A stretch of 64,000 bases of DNA from Chryseotalea sanaruensis (lineage in GTDB: Bacteria > Bacteroidota > Bacteroidia > Cytophagales > Cyclobacteriaceae), in the NCBI RefSeq assembly GCF_003990915.1, contig NZ_BHXQ01000004.1, positions 186,001 through 250,000 on the forward strand, in the 5' to 3' direction. Below are positions 34,870-45,810 of this stretch, piece by piece; position 1 is the stretch's first letter, and each line of letters begins with the position of its first letter. The position numbers and the translations under genes are program-made. The notes beneath the pieces were generated by a model. It searched no databases and was not told the DNA's origin. It saw only the letters and a program-made list of their open reading frames with translations.

Positions 34870-37800
34870 TTGGCAAAGAAAAATTCTAATGGTCGTATCG
34901 ATTTCTCATCCATCGACCGCGTAATAGATTACCCCGATTTTCTGGATCTTCAACTCCAGTCTTTTCAGGATTTCCTGCAAATTGAAACACCTGCAGAGAA
35001 ACGTCAAAACGAAGGCTTGTTTAAAGTATTCGCAGAGAATTTTCCCATCAGCGACTCGCGCGAAAACTTTGTGCTTGAGTTTGTGGACTATACTATCGAT
35101 CCTCCGAAATACTCAGTTGATGAGTGTATCGACAGAGGCTTGACTTTCTCTGTGCCTTTAAAAGCCAAGTTGCGCCTCACTTGTAATGACGAGGACAACG
35201 AAGATTTTGAAACCATCGAACAGGAAGTGTTCCTTGGTAACATTCCTTATATGACTGAACGCGGGTCGTTCGTCATCAACGGAGCAGAGCGCGTTATCGT
35301 GTCTCAATTACACCGTTCACCAGGCGTGTTCTTTGCTATGAGCAAGCACACAAATGGCACTAAACTATATTCGGCTCGTATCATTCCTTTCAAAGGGTCG
35401 TGGATAGAATTTGCCACTGACGTGAACAGCGTAATGTATGCGTACATCGACCGTAAGAAGAAATTCCCTGTAACCACCTTGCTTCGCGCAATTGGTTATG
35501 GTACTGATAAAGATATCCTTGACTTATTCGGCTTGTCTGAAGAAGTGGAGGCTAACAAAAACACCTTGAAGAAAGTAGTAGGCCGCAAGCTTGCAGCAAG
35601 GGTGTTGAAAACATGGACTGAAGACTTCGTGGATGAAGATACTGGTGAAGTAGTATCTATCGACCGTAACGAAGTGTTGTTAGAGCGTGACCACGTTCTT
35701 TCAGCTGAAGATACAGATACGATTGTTGAATCAGGTGTTAAGTCAATCATTCTTCACCGCGATGATATCAACGTAGCTGATTACACAATTATCTTCAACA
35801 CTTTAGCGAAAGATAATTCTAACTCTGAAAAAGAGGCAGTTGAATACATCTACCGTCAATTAAGAAATACTGAAGCGCCTGACGAACAAACAGCACGCGA
35901 TATCATCAACAGCTTATTCTTTAGTGAGAAGCGTTATGATCTTGGTGAAGTAGGTCGTTACCGTATCAATAAAAAATTAGGTCTTGAATTGAGCTACGAT
36001 CATCGTGTACTTACCAAGGATGACATCATCCTTATTGTTAAGTATTTGATCGGTTTGATCAATTCAAAAGCCTTGATCGATGATATCGATCACTTGAGTA
36101 ACAGACGTGTGCGTACTGTAGGTGAGCAGCTTTACACCCAATTCGGTGTAGGTCTTGCCCGTATGGCGCGTACCATTAAAGAAAGAATGAACGTTCGTGA
36201 CAACGAAGACTTTAAGCCTGTTGATCTGATCAACGCGCGCACCTTGTCTTCTGTTATCAACTCATTCTTTGGTACTAACCAGCTTAGCCAGTTTATGGAT
36301 CAAACCAATCCACTGGCCGAGATTACGCACAAGCGCAGAATGTCGGCACTCGGTCCAGGCGGTCTCTCAAGAGAGCGTGCAGGCTTCGAGGTACGTGACG
36401 TTCACTATACTCACTACGGTCGCCTTTGTACTATTGAAACTCCGGAAGGTCCGAACATCGGTTTGATTTCGTCTCTCTGCGTTCACGCAAAAGTGAACAA
36501 GATGGGCTTCATCGAAACACCTTACCGTAAGATTGAAGATGGTAAAGTAAAAATGAAAGATTCTATCATCTTCTTAACAGCAGAAGAGGAGGATACACAT
36601 TATATCGCACAGGCAAACGCTAAGATATCTTCTACAGGAGAACTAACCGATGAGAAGGTAAAAGCACGTTTTGAAGGTGACTTCCCTGTGGTTGAACCTA
36701 AAGAACTTCGTTACATGGATGTGGCTCCTAACCAGATCGTATCTGTAGCGGCTTCTATGATTCCTTTCCTTGAACATGACGATGCTAACCGTGCCCTGAT
36801 GGGTTCGAACATGCAACGTCAGGCAGTGCCTTTAATGCGCCCTGAAGCCCCAATCGTTGGTACTGGTCTTGAAAGCCGTATCGCGTTGGATTCACGCACA
36901 TTGGTATTGTCTGAAGGTGCAGGTGTGGTTGATTATGTTGATGCAAAGAAAATTGTAGTGAAGTACGAGCGCTCTGAGGAGCAAGAGCTTGTACACTTCG
37001 ATAACGAATACAAAACATATAACCTGATCAAGTTCCGCAGAACTAACCAGGATACTTGTATCAACTTAACACCTCTTGTAAGAAAGGGTGATAAAGTTGT
37101 GAAAGGGCAACCATTATGTCAGGGATATGCAACACAAGGTGGTGAACTCGCCTTAGGTCGTAACTTGGTAGTGGCTTACATGCCTTGGCAGGGATATAAC
37201 TTTGAAGATGCGATTGTAATTTCTGAGCGTGTTGTACGCGATGATATTTACACATCTATCCACATTGAAGAATTCGAACTTGAGGTTCGTGATACTAAGC
37301 GTGGTGAAGAAGAATTAACCTCTGAAATTCCTAACGTAAGCGAAGAGGCTGTTAAAAACCTTGACGAAAACGGTATCATCCGCGTTGGAGCTGAAGTGAA
37401 AGAAGGTGATATTCTTATTGGTAAGATCACACCTAAGGGTGAAACAGATCCAACACCAGAAGAAAAACTACTTCGTGCAATCTTCGGTGATAAGGCTGGT
37501 GATGTGAAGGATGCTTCTATGAAGGCACCACCATCATTGAAAGGTGTGGTTATAGAAACGAAATTGTTCTCACGTCCTAAACGTGACAAAGATCTTCGTA
37601 CTAAAAACAAGAAAGAACTTGATGCATTAAAGAACCGCTACAGCAAGCAATTGACTGACCTGCGCAATGAAATGATCAAGAAGTTGAGCGCTTTGTTGAA
37701 TACTAAAACCAGCAACGGTGTAAAACATAAGTTCGGTGATGAATTAGTAAGTAAAGGCGTTAAGTTCTCTGCGAAAGTAATTGAGAACAACCTCTTCCCT

Positions 37801-38742
37801 GATAAGAACATCTACCGTGATGAAAGCAACTATGCAGTTCCTGAAGAAGTGAACTTGATTGCTGACGTATCATTAGAAAACTGGACAACAGATGACCATA
37901 CCAATGATCTTGTAGCACAGTTGACTAAGAACTACATCTTAAAACGCAATACCATTTCAGGTGAATTTAAGCGCGAGCGTTTTACACTGGAAGTAGGTGA
38001 TGAGTTACCAACAGGTATAGTTCAGTTAGCGAAAGTATACATTGCGAAAAAACGCAAGTTGAAAGTAGGTGATAAGATGGCGGGGCGTCACGGTAACAAG
38101 GGTGTTGTAGCCCGTATCGTACGTGATGAAGATATGCCATTCCTGGAAGATGGAACACCTGTTGACATTTGCCTGAACCCGCTTGGTGTACCTTCTCGTA
38201 TGAACTTGGGTCAGTTGTATGAAGCAGTATTGGCGTGGGCCGGCAAGAAATTGGGTCGCAAGTATGCAACTCCGATTTTCGATGGTGCCTCTATTGAAGA
38301 AGTACAGAATGAGTTGAATGAAGCGGGTTTACCTGAATACGGAAGAACTTATTTATACGATGGGTTATCCGGTGTGAAATTCGATCAGCCTGTAACCGTA
38401 GGTGTGGCGTACATGCTTAAACTTGGTCACTTGGTTGATGATAAGATGCACGCACGTTCTATCGGACCGTACTCACTCATTACGCAACAGCCATTGGGTG
38501 GTAAGGCACAATTCGGTGGTCAGCGTTTCGGAGAAATGGAAGTGTGGGCGATTGAGGCCTTCGGTGCATCGCACATCCTTCAGGAAATCCTGACGATTAA
38601 GTCTGATGACGTAATTGGTCGTGCAAAAGCATACGAATCAATTGTAAAAGGAGAGAACATGCGCAAGCCAAATATTCCTGAATCGTTCAACGTATTGGTG
38701 CACGAACTCAGAGGTCTTGCTCTTGAAATTACAATGGATTAA
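34870..38742 (+). CDS. rpoB: RNA polymerase beta subunit
   Basis: 1290 residues when started at the TTG at 34870 ([18 protein letters not shown]), which matches the normal Bacteroidota N-terminus. The open frame goes on to a GTG at 34792, but that lies in the loop of the attenuator hairpin, so it is rejected. Catalytic subunit with the DNA and rifampicin pocket ([31 protein letters not shown]), the lineage insertion with [14 protein letters not shown] near 940, and the switch region [12 protein letters not shown]. Complete to GLALEITMD. Followed by a 106-base spacer with a long hairpin, then rpoC. Confidence 0.97.
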   Translation: MAKKNSNGRIDFSSIDRVIDYPDFLDLQLQSFQDFLQIETPAEKRQNEGLFKVFAENFPISDSRENFVLEFVDYTIDPPKYSVDECIDRGLTFSVPLKAKLRLTCNDEDNEDFETIEQEVFLGNIPYMTERGSFVINGAERVIVSQLHRSPGVFFAMSKHTNGTKLYSARIIPFKGSWIEFATDVNSVMYAYIDRKKKFPVTTLLRAIGYGTDKDILDLFGLSEEVEANKNTLKKVVGRKLAARVLKTWTEDFVDEDTGEVVSIDRNEVLLERDHVLSAEDTDTIVESGVKSIILHRDDINVADYTIIFNTLAKDNSNSEKEAVEYIYRQLRNTEAPDEQTARDIINSLFFSEKRYDLGEVGRYRINKKLGLELSYDHRVLTKDDIILIVKYLIGLINSKALIDDIDHLSNRRVRTVGEQLYTQFGVGLARMARTIKERMNVRDNEDFKPVDLINARTLSSVINSFFGTNQLSQFMDQTNPLAEITHKRRMSALGPGGLSRERAGFEVRDVHYTHYGRLCTIETPEGPNIGLISSLCVHAKVNKMGFIETPYRKIEDGKVKMKDSIIFLTAEEEDTHYIAQANAKISSTGELTDEKVKARFEGDFPVVEPKELRYMDVAPNQIVSVAASMIPFLEHDDANRALMGSNMQRQAVPLMRPEAPIVGTGLESRIALDSRTLVLSEGAGVVDYVDAKKIVVKYERSEEQELVHFDNEYKTYNLIKFRRTNQDTCINLTPLVRKGDKVVKGQPLCQGYATQGGELALGRNLVVAYMPWQGYNFEDAIVISERVVRDDIYTSIHIEEFELEVRDTKRGEEELTSEIPNVSEEAVKNLDENGIIRVGAEVKEGDILIGKITPKGETDPTPEEKLLRAIFGDKAGDVKDASMKAPPSLKGVVIETKLFSRPKRDKDLRTKNKKELDALKNRYSKQLTDLRNEMIKKLSALLNTKTSNGVKHKFGDELVSKGVKFSAKVIENNLFPDKNIYRDESNYAVPEEVNLIADVSLENWTTDDHTNDLVAQLTKNYILKRNTISGEFKRERFTLEVGDELPTGIVQLAKVYIAKKRKLKVGDKMAGRHGNKGVVARIVRDEDMPFLEDGTPVDICLNPLGVPSRMNLGQLYEAVLAWAGKKLGRKYATPIFDGASIEEVQNELNEAGLPEYGRTYLYDGLSGVKFDQPVTVGVAYMLKLGHLVDDKMHARSIGPYSLITQQPLGGKAQFGGQRFGEMEVWAIEAFGASHILQEILTIKSDDVIGRAKAYESIVKGENMRKPNIPESFNVLVHELRGLALEITMD

Positions 38743-38747
38743 TTAAC

Positions 38748-38815
38748 GTTGATCGTTGTTAGTTGTTGGTTACTCATTTAGAGTTGCAAACAACTAACAA
38801 CCAACAACGAACAAC
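38748..38815. repeat. Long GTTG/CAAC inverted repeat between rpoB and rpoC
   Basis: A 24-base arm at 38748-38771 (made of GTTGTTAGTTGTTGGTT and GTTGATC) faces a nearly complementary arm at 38792-38815 (AACTAACAACCAACAACGAA and CAAC) across a 20-base loop; three mismatches. No T tract follows, so it is not a terminator. It is built of short GTTGTT words in both directions. Confidence 0.75.
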
Positions 38816-38848
38816 TAAGAATAGTACTAAAGACTAAACAACACAGAG

Positions 38849-41800
38849 ATGTCTTTCAGAAAAAATAAAAAGATCAACAGCGATTTCTCTAAAATCACCA
38901 TCAGCTTAGCTTCTCCGGAATCTATTTTGGAAAGCTCGCATGGTGAGGTTACACAACCAGAGACCATCAACTACAGAACGTACAAGCCTGAAATGGGCGG
39001 TTTGTTCTGTGAGCGTATTTTTGGTCCTGTAAAGGATTGGGAATGTCATTGCGGTAAATACAAGCGTATTCGCTACAAGGGTATCATCTGCGACCGTTGT
39101 GGTGTAGAAGTTACTGAGAAGAAAGTAAGACGCGAGCGCATGGGTCACATCGAATTGGTGGTACCTGTTGCTCATATCTGGTATTTCCGTTCTTTACCGA
39201 ATAAGATTGGTTACTTGCTTGGTCTTGCTACCAAGAAATTAGATCAGATCATTTACTACGAACGCTATGTGGTTATCCAACCAGGTGTTAAAGAAGAAGA
39301 CAGCATCAACCGTCTTGATTTCTTAACTGAAGAAGAATACCTCGATATCGTTGATAAACTTCCACGCGAAAACCAAATGCTTGATGACAACGATCCTCGC
39401 AAGTTCATTGCGAAGATGGGTGCTGATGCATTGGAAATGTTGTTGTCTCGTCTTAACCTTGATGAGATGTCGTACGAGTTGCGCCACCAGGCAGCAACCG
39501 ATACTTCACAACAACGTAAGGCAGAAGCCTTAAAGCGTTTGAAAGTTGTAGAAGCTTTCCGTGATGCAAACACACGCATTACCAACAAGCCTGAGTGGAT
39601 GGTGATTAAAATGGTTCCGGTTATTCCACCAGAACTTCGTCCGCTTGTTCCTTTGGACGGTGGTCGTTTTGCAACATCAGATTTGAATGATCTTTACAGA
39701 CGTGTTATTATCCGTAACAACCGTTTGAAGCGATTGATCGATATTAAAGCACCTGAAGTAATTCTTCGTAACGAGAAGCGTATGCTTCAGGAAGCGGTTG
39801 ACTCATTGTTCGACAACTCACGTAAAGTGAATGCGGTTCGTTCAGATGGTAATCGTGCATTGAAATCATTGAGTGACATGTTGAAAGGTAAGCAAGGACG
39901 TTTCCGTCAGAACTTACTTGGTAAGCGTGTTGACTACTCAGGCCGTTCCGTAATTGTGGTTGGTCCTGAATTGAAATTGCATGAGTGCGGTCTGCCAAAA
40001 GATATGGCAGCTGAATTATTCAAACCATTTATTATTCGCAAGCTCATCGAAAGAGGAATTGTGAAGACTGTAAAGTCAGCTAAGAAAATTGTTGATCGCA
40101 AGGATCCTGTGATCTGGGATATTTTGGAGAACGTATTAAAAGGACATCCTGTTCTTTTAAACCGCGCTCCTACACTTCACAGATTAGGTATTCAGGCTTT
40201 CCAACCTAAGTTGATCGAAGGAAAAGCGATTCAGTTACACCCTCTAGTGTGTACTGCATTTAACGCTGACTTTGACGGTGACCAGATGGCCGTACACGTG
40301 CCACTTGGACAAGAAGCAATTTTGGAAGCATCTGTATTGATGCTATCATCTCACAACATCTTAAACCCTGCTAACGGTGCACCTATTACTGTACCTTCTC
40401 AGGACATGGTGTTGGGTCTTTACTATCTAACTAAAGGTAGAAAAGGAACGCCTGAAACAGCAGTATTAGGTGAAGGCAGAAAATTCTATTCAGTTGAAGA
40501 ATTGGTAATTGCTTACAATGAAGGCAAACTTTCTAAGAATGCCATCATTAAAGTAAGAGCTAAAATTAGAGATAAGAAAACAGGCGAGCTTACTCAAAAG
40601 GTAATTGAAACTGTTGCAGGTCGCGTGATCTTCAATCAATACGTACCTGAAGAAGTTGGTTTTGTAGATGAACTTCTTTCTAAGAAGAAGCTTCAAACAA
40701 TTATTGCCGATGTATTTAAACTAGCTGGTCTTGCTAAGACTGCTAAATTCCTGGATGATATTAAGGAGCTTGGTTTCCAGATGGCATACAAGGGTGGTTT
40801 GTCAATGGGATTGAACGATGTGAAGATCCCTGTTGAGAAAGAGAAATTTGTTAAGGATGCTCAGAAAGAAGTTGATTCAGTTTGGAACAACTACATGATG
40901 GGTCTTATCACGGATAACGAGCGTTACAATCAGGTAATCGATATTTGGACACGTGCTAACACCATGTTAACAAATACATTGATGAATCAATTAGAAAATG
41001 ATGATCAGGGCTTCAACCCTATCTACATGATGATGCACTCAGGTGCTCGTGGTTCTCGTGAACAGATTCGTCAGTTAGGTGGTATGCGTGGTTTGATGGC
41101 GAAACCTCAGAAGAACCTTGCAGGTTCAGTGGGTTCGATCATTGAAAACCCGATCTTATCTAACTTCAAAGAAGGGCTAGATGTATTAGAGTATTTTATC
41201 TCTACACACGGTGCGCGTAAAGGTTTGGCCGATACTGCTTTGAAAACAGCTGATGCTGGTTACTTAACAAGAAGATTAGTAGACGTTGCACAGGATCTTG
41301 TAATTTCTGAAGAGGATTGCGGAACCTTGCGCGGTTTGAAAGTAACTGCTTTGAAAGACAACGAAGATATTGTTGAGCCTTTGGCAGAACGTATTGTAGG
41401 TCGTGTTTCAGTACACGATGTTTATGATCCATTAACTCAAGAATTGGTATTAGCAGCGAATCAGGAAATTACTGATGAGATTGCTAAGCAGATTGATGAG
41501 ACAAATATTGAAGAAGTTGAAATTCGTTCTATCCTTACTTGCGAATCTAAAGTAGGTGGTTGTGCGAAATGTTATGGACGTAACCTTGCCAGCGGCCGTA
41601 TGGTTCAGGCAGGTGAAGCCGTAGGTGTTATCGCTGCTCAATCAATTGGTGAGCCTGGTACACAGCTTACACTTCGTACATTCCACGTGGGTGGTACGGC
41701 CTCGAACATTGCTGTTGAAGCAAACGTGAAGGCTAAATTCCCAGGTAAGATTGAATTCGAAGGTTTGCGTACTATCGATACCACTGATAACGATGGCAAC

Positions 41801-43156
41801 AAAGTACAGATCGTAATGGGTCGTACTGGTGAAATTAAGATTGTTGATGGTGAAGGAAGAGTCTTGATTTCTAATAACGTTCCTTACGGTGCGTTCTTAA
41901 GAATTAAAGATGGTGCAACTGTTGAAAAAGGTCAGGAGCTTTGCTACTGGGATCCTTACAACGCAGTTATCTTATCTGAATTCGATGGTGAAATTGGTTA
42001 TGAAGCCATTATTGAAGGTGTAACTTATAAAGAAGAATCAGATGAGCAGACTGGTCACCGTGAGAAAGTAATTACTGACACACGTGATAAGACTAAGAAC
42101 CCTGCAGTAATTGTTAAGGGTAAGAACGATACGAAGGGATATAACATCCCGGTAGGCGCTCACTTAGCGGTAGAAGAAGGACAAAAAATCAAAGCAGGTC
42201 AGGTACTTGCCAAGATTCCTCGTACAATGGGTAAGTCACGCGATATTACTGGTGGTCTGCCACGTGTAACAGAATTGTTTGAAGCGAGAAATCCTTCTAA
42301 CCCAGCTGTTGTAAGTGAGATCGATGGTGTAGTAACGTATGGTGGTATCAAGCGTGGTAATCGTGAAATTTTCATCGAGTCACGCGATGGTGTACAGAAG
42401 CGTTATTTAGTGCCATTGTCTAAACACATTCTTGTGCAGGATAATGACTTTGTAAAAGCAGGTCAACCTTTATCAGATGGCTCAATTACGCCTTCAGATA
42501 TTTTGGCGATCAAAGGTCCAACGGCAGTACAGGAATACTTAGTGAATGAAATTCAGGAAGTATACCGTTTGCAAGGTGTGAAGATCAACGATAAGCATAT
42601 TGAGTGTATCGTTAGCCAGATGATGCAAAAAGTAGAGATCATCGATTCAGGTGATACAAGCTTCTTGCCTGGTGAAATGGTAGACAAACTTACATTCCGT
42701 GAAGAGAATGACTTGGTGTTGGATAAGAAAGTAGTAACCGAAGCCGGTGACTCAGATAAGTTCAAGCCAGGCCAGATCGTAACGGGTCGTGAGTTCCGCG
42801 ATGAGAATTCGCAATTGAAGCGCAAGGATATGAAATTGGCTGAAGTGCGTGATGCACAGGCTGCGGTTTCAAGACCAACGCTACAAGGTATCACACAAGC
42901 TTCCTTGAAAACTGAAAGCTGGTTGTCAGCTGCATCATTCCAGGAAACAACTAAAGTGTTGAGCGAAGCTGCCATCCGTGGTAAAGCAGATGGTCTGAAT
43001 GGCTTGAAGGAAAATGTGATTGTAGGTCACTTGATCCCTGCTGGTACAGGTCAGCGTAAATTCAACGACTTGCTTGTTACACACAAAGACGAATACGAAG
43101 CATTGAGAAATGCTCCTGAGCGTACTCCTCGTAAAGAGAAAGAACTCCAAGATTAA
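38849..43156 (+). CDS. rpoC: RNA polymerase beta-prime subunit
   Basis: 1435 residues, the normal length in this phylum. The first zinc site is at [20 protein letters not shown] (about residues 67-85), the active-site loop NADFDGDQM is at 472-480 (Asp474, Asp476, Asp478 bind Mg), and the second zinc site is [20 protein letters not shown] with the trigger-loop region [20 protein letters not shown] behind it. The tail ends [11 protein letters not shown]. Transcribed with rpoB and followed by a terminator-like hairpin before DUF3467. Confidence 0.98.
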   Translation: MSFRKNKKINSDFSKITISLASPESILESSHGEVTQPETINYRTYKPEMGGLFCERIFGPVKDWECHCGKYKRIRYKGIICDRCGVEVTEKKVRRERMGHIELVVPVAHIWYFRSLPNKIGYLLGLATKKLDQIIYYERYVVIQPGVKEEDSINRLDFLTEEEYLDIVDKLPRENQMLDDNDPRKFIAKMGADALEMLLSRLNLDEMSYELRHQAATDTSQQRKAEALKRLKVVEAFRDANTRITNKPEWMVIKMVPVIPPELRPLVPLDGGRFATSDLNDLYRRVIIRNNRLKRLIDIKAPEVILRNEKRMLQEAVDSLFDNSRKVNAVRSDGNRALKSLSDMLKGKQGRFRQNLLGKRVDYSGRSVIVVGPELKLHECGLPKDMAAELFKPFIIRKLIERGIVKTVKSAKKIVDRKDPVIWDILENVLKGHPVLLNRAPTLHRLGIQAFQPKLIEGKAIQLHPLVCTAFNADFDGDQMAVHVPLGQEAILEASVLMLSSHNILNPANGAPITVPSQDMVLGLYYLTKGRKGTPETAVLGEGRKFYSVEELVIAYNEGKLSKNAIIKVRAKIRDKKTGELTQKVIETVAGRVIFNQYVPEEVGFVDELLSKKKLQTIIADVFKLAGLAKTAKFLDDIKELGFQMAYKGGLSMGLNDVKIPVEKEKFVKDAQKEVDSVWNNYMMGLITDNERYNQVIDIWTRANTMLTNTLMNQLENDDQGFNPIYMMMHSGARGSREQIRQLGGMRGLMAKPQKNLAGSVGSIIENPILSNFKEGLDVLEYFISTHGARKGLADTALKTADAGYLTRRLVDVAQDLVISEEDCGTLRGLKVTALKDNEDIVEPLAERIVGRVSVHDVYDPLTQELVLAANQEITDEIAKQIDETNIEEVEIRSILTCESKVGGCAKCYGRNLASGRMVQAGEAVGVIAAQSIGEPGTQLTLRTFHVGGTASNIAVEANVKAKFPGKIEFEGLRTIDTTDNDGNKVQIVMGRTGEIKIVDGEGRVLISNNVPYGAFLRIKDGATVEKGQELCYWDPYNAVILSEFDGEIGYEAIIEGVTYKEESDEQTGHREKVITDTRDKTKNPAVIVKGKNDTKGYNIPVGAHLAVEEGQKIKAGQVLAKIPRTMGKSRDITGGLPRVTELFEARNPSNPAVVSEIDGVVTYGGIKRGNREIFIESRDGVQKRYLVPLSKHILVQDNDFVKAGQPLSDGSITPSDILAIKGPTAVQEYLVNEIQEVYRLQGVKINDKHIECIVSQMMQKVEIIDSGDTSFLPGEMVDKLTFREENDLVLDKKVVTEAGDSDKFKPGQIVTGREFRDENSQLKRKDMKLAEVRDAQAAVSRPTLQGITQASLKTESWLSAASFQETTKVLSEAAIRGKADGLNGLKENVIVGHLIPAGTGQRKFNDLLVTHKDEYEALRNAPERTPRKEKELQD

Positions 43157-43190
43157 TTCGGTAATGAATTGATTCGTTGATTCGATAATT

Positions 43191-43230
43191 AAGAAATGTG
43201 CTGGTGGATTCATTAGCACATTTCTTTTTT
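43191..43230 (+). terminator. rpoC terminator
   Basis: AAGAAATGTGCT (43191-43202) pairs perfectly with AGCACATTTCTT (43215-43226) and is followed by TTTT. It is nested between ATTCGTTGATTCG (about 43171-43183) and CGAATCAACGAATT (about 43271-43284), which are inverted to each other. Confidence 0.75.
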
Positions 43231-43305
43231 ATGGGAGTTACCACCGAAAATACACGAATCACAACATCACCGAATCAACGAATTGACATATTAACGAATC
43301 AACTT

Positions 43306-43635
43306 ATGGCTGACGAAAAAAATAAACCCGCACCCAATCAAAATCAGATTAACATAGAGCTTACGGAAGAAGTAGCAGAAGGCATCTATTCTAATCTGGC
43401 TATGATAGCCCACTCTAATAGTGAGTTTGTCATAGATTTTATCAGACTTATGCCTGGAGTACCAAAGGCAAAAGTTAAATCTAGAATTGTTATAACTCCA
43501 GAGCATGCTAAACGTTTACTTGCAGCCCTTGAAGATAACATTGCTAAATACGAAGCATCTTTTGGTGCGATTAAGCAAACAACTGAATCACCTAAATTTC
43601 CTATGAATTTTGGGGGAGCAATGGGGCAGGCTTAA
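43306..43635 (+). CDS. DUF3467 protein
   Basis: 109 residues from the ATG at 43306 (the longer ORF from 43198 crosses the rpoC terminator and repeat). The conserved core is INIELTEEVAEGIYSNLAMIAHSNSEFVIDFIRLMPGVPKAKVKSRIVITPEHAKRL in parts: VAEGIYSNLAMI, SEFVIDFIRLMPG and ITPEHAKRLL. DUF3467 genes sit directly after rpoC in very many Bacteroidota; function is unknown. A polymerase-linked role is inferred from that constant position. It ends with a low-complexity FGGAMGQA tail and converges with pckA. Confidence 0.88.
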   Translation: MADEKNKPAPNQNQINIELTEEVAEGIYSNLAMIAHSNSEFVIDFIRLMPGVPKAKVKSRIVITPEHAKRLLAALEDNIAKYEASFGAIKQTTESPKFPMNFGGAMGQA

Positions 43636-43663
43636 ACTTCTAAAGGTTAGTATTACTGTGGTT

Positions 43664-43693
43664 ATAAAAAAAGGAGGTGCCCCTTGCACCTCC
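43664..43693 (-). terminator. pckA terminator
   Basis: GGAGGTGC (43673-43680), loop CCCTT, GCACCTCC (43686-43693). In the minus-strand direction it is followed by TTTTTTTATAAC (43664-43672 and beyond), a strong intrinsic terminator 28 bases past pckA. Confidence 0.88.
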
Positions 43694-43720
43694 CCAGTGA
43701 ATTAACGCGAACGTAATTCA

Positions 43721-45547
43721 CTAAACAGTTTCTGGTTCTAACTTCCACTGAGCGGCAGAGCGCCATAATGCGGAGAGCATTAGCTCGCGCATAAAAATAT
43801 ATTCTTTGGGAAGTTTGTCATACATGCGCTCAAATAATTCAGCATGAGATAATAATTCTTGTTTCCATGCCTCCCGATCAATTGACATCAATTCGTCAAA
43901 TTGTTTTTTAGTAAAATTGAGACCTCTCCAATCAATGTCATCATAGTGAGGCATCCATCCAATAGGGCTTTCTACCGCAGAGGCTTTTCCTTTAACACGT
44001 TCTGTGATCCATTTCAAAATGCGCATGTTGTCACCAAATCCAGGCCACATGAAATTCCCTTGCGCATCTTTTCTAAACCAGTTTACATTAAAGATTCTTG
44101 GAGGTGCTGGTAAGTCTCTTCCAAATTGTAACCAGTGATTAAAATAATCGGCCATATGATAACCGCAGAAAGGTAACATAGCAAATGGATCTCTTCGCAC
44201 TTTCCCCTGCTCGCCAAAAGCTGCCGCGGTAGTTTCAGAGCCCATTGTTGAAGCTGTGTAAACACCATAACTCCAATTCATGGCTTGGTATACTAGCGGT
44301 ACTGTTGTGCTTCTTCGACCACCAAAAATGAATGCACTAATAGGTACACCATTAGGGTTTTCTACATTTTCATCAATGCTAGGATTTTGAATAGCAGGTG
44401 CAGTAAAGCGTGAGTTGCCATGCGCTACTGGTTTGCCACTTGCAGGATTCCATTTTTTTCCCTGCCAATCAATGATGTCTTTGGGAACTTCTTTTGTTAA
44501 TCCTTCCCACCATACATCACCATCGGGAGTTACGCCTACATTGGTGAAGATTGTATTTTTCGCAATAGATTTTATAGCGTTTGGATTTGTTTTTTCATTA
44601 GTACCCGGAGCTACACCAAAATATCCTGCTTCCGGATTGATAGCATGCAACTGTCCGTCTTTTCCTGGTTTTATCCACGCGATATCATCTCCTACTGTTG
44701 TTATTTTCCAGTCACTGAATTCTGGAGGTGGGATGAGCATAGCAAAGTTGGTTTTTCCGCAAGCACTAGGAAAAGCAGCAGCGAGGTAGGTTTTTTCTCC
44801 TGCAGGATTTTGCACTCCCATGATAAGCATATGTTCTGCCAACCAGCCATCTTCTTGTGCCATAGTAGAAGCAATGCGCAAAGCAAAACACTTCTTACCC
44901 AACAAGGCATTGCCACCATATCCTGAACCATAACTAACGATAGACCTTTCTTCAGGATAATGCACGATATATTTCAGCGTTGGGTTACATGGCCACTTAG
45001 CATCAGCCTGGCCTTTCTCCAACGGAGCTCCTACTGTGTGTAAGCATTTCACAAAACTTCCGGTTTCACCTAGTACTTCTAATATACGTGTACCTACTCG
45101 CGTCATAATATGCATGTTGGCCACCACATATTCAGAGTCGGTTATTTCTACACCTATTTGGGACATAGGTGAACCAATCGGTCCCATGCTAAACGGAATT
45201 ACGTACATGGTTCTTCCTTTCATGCAGCCTTGCAGCACACCATTAAGTTCTGCTTTCATCTCCGCAGGATCCATCCAGTTATTTGTTGGGCCAGCATTTT
45301 CTTTCTTTCGGCTACAAATAAAAGTTCTGTCTTCAACACGCGCCACATCACTTGGATCAGAGAAGCATGCAAATGAGTTAGGACGTTTAGTTTCGTTTAA
45401 TTTTATAAAGGTTCCTTTTTGCACTAACAAGGAGCACATCTCATCATATTCTTTTTGTGAACCATTGCACCATTGTACTTGATCAGGTGTCACAAGGGCT
45501 TGAACTTCATCAACCCATTTTTGCAGTGTTGGATTTATCTGTTTCAT
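43721..45547 (-). CDS. pckA: Phosphoenolpyruvate carboxykinase (GTP)
   Basis: 608 residues, the GTP-dependent form (longer than the ATP type and with its own motifs). It makes PEP from oxaloacetate in gluconeogenesis. The P-loop [12 protein letters not shown] is near residue 270, followed by VGDDIAWI with the metal-binding Asp, [15 protein letters not shown] and the [26 protein letters not shown] segment. It starts [19 protein letters not shown] -7 element (TAGGTTTG) lies just upstream, and a large palindrome separates it from the divergent SLC13 gene. Confidence 0.97.
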   Translation of the reverse strand: MKQINPTLQKWVDEVQALVTPDQVQWCNGSQKEYDEMCSLLVQKGTFIKLNETKRPNSFACFSDPSDVARVEDRTFICSRKKENAGPTNNWMDPAEMKAELNGVLQGCMKGRTMYVIPFSMGPIGSPMSQIGVEITDSEYVVANMHIMTRVGTRILEVLGETGSFVKCLHTVGAPLEKGQADAKWPCNPTLKYIVHYPEERSIVSYGSGYGGNALLGKKCFALRIASTMAQEDGWLAEHMLIMGVQNPAGEKTYLAAAFPSACGKTNFAMLIPPPEFSDWKITTVGDDIAWIKPGKDGQLHAINPEAGYFGVAPGTNEKTNPNAIKSIAKNTIFTNVGVTPDGDVWWEGLTKEVPKDIIDWQGKKWNPASGKPVAHGNSRFTAPAIQNPSIDENVENPNGVPISAFIFGGRRSTTVPLVYQAMNWSYGVYTASTMGSETTAAAFGEQGKVRRDPFAMLPFCGYHMADYFNHWLQFGRDLPAPPRIFNVNWFRKDAQGNFMWPGFGDNMRILKWITERVKGKASAVESPIGWMPHYDDIDWRGLNFTKKQFDELMSIDREAWKQELLSHAELFERMYDKLPKEYIFMRELMLSALWRSAAQWKLEPETV

Positions 45548-45568
45548 AGTTGTTGCTGTTTGTTAAAT

Positions 45569-45576
45569 CAAACCTA
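45569..45576 (-). promoter_or_regulatory. Candidate pckA -7 element
   Basis: On the minus strand TAGGTTTG (45576-45569) matches TAnnTTTG and lies 22 bases before the pckA ATG. No TTTG at -33, so it may need an activator. Confidence 0.5.
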
Positions 45577-45662
45577 AATCGTAAAGTGACAGAATTGGAT
45601 GAGTTTTGTCATATCACTTCAGGGCGCCAAAATGAGTTGAGATCTGTGATTTTTTATGCTAA

Positions 45663-45708
45663 CAAAATTTTATCAAAAACGATGTTTACATCGTTTGCGT
45701 AAATTTTG
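45663..45708. promoter_or_regulatory. 46-base palindrome between pckA and SLC13
   Basis: Nested perfect arms: CAAAATTT (45663-45670) with AAATTTTG (45701-45708), and AAACGATG (45677-45684), loop TTTA, CATCGTTT (45689-45696). It lies about 90 bases upstream of the pckA -7 element and about 100 bases before the SLC13 ATG, in the place of a shared operator. No T tract on either side fits a terminator. Confidence 0.6.
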
Positions 45709-45810
45709 GTTTTGGAAGTGGTTGAGAAAGATCAAGCGAACACTTGATATTAATTATCTATTATTAACTTCTTCAGAGGTAGTTTTGATATGTATCAAGC
45801 AATTTGATGT

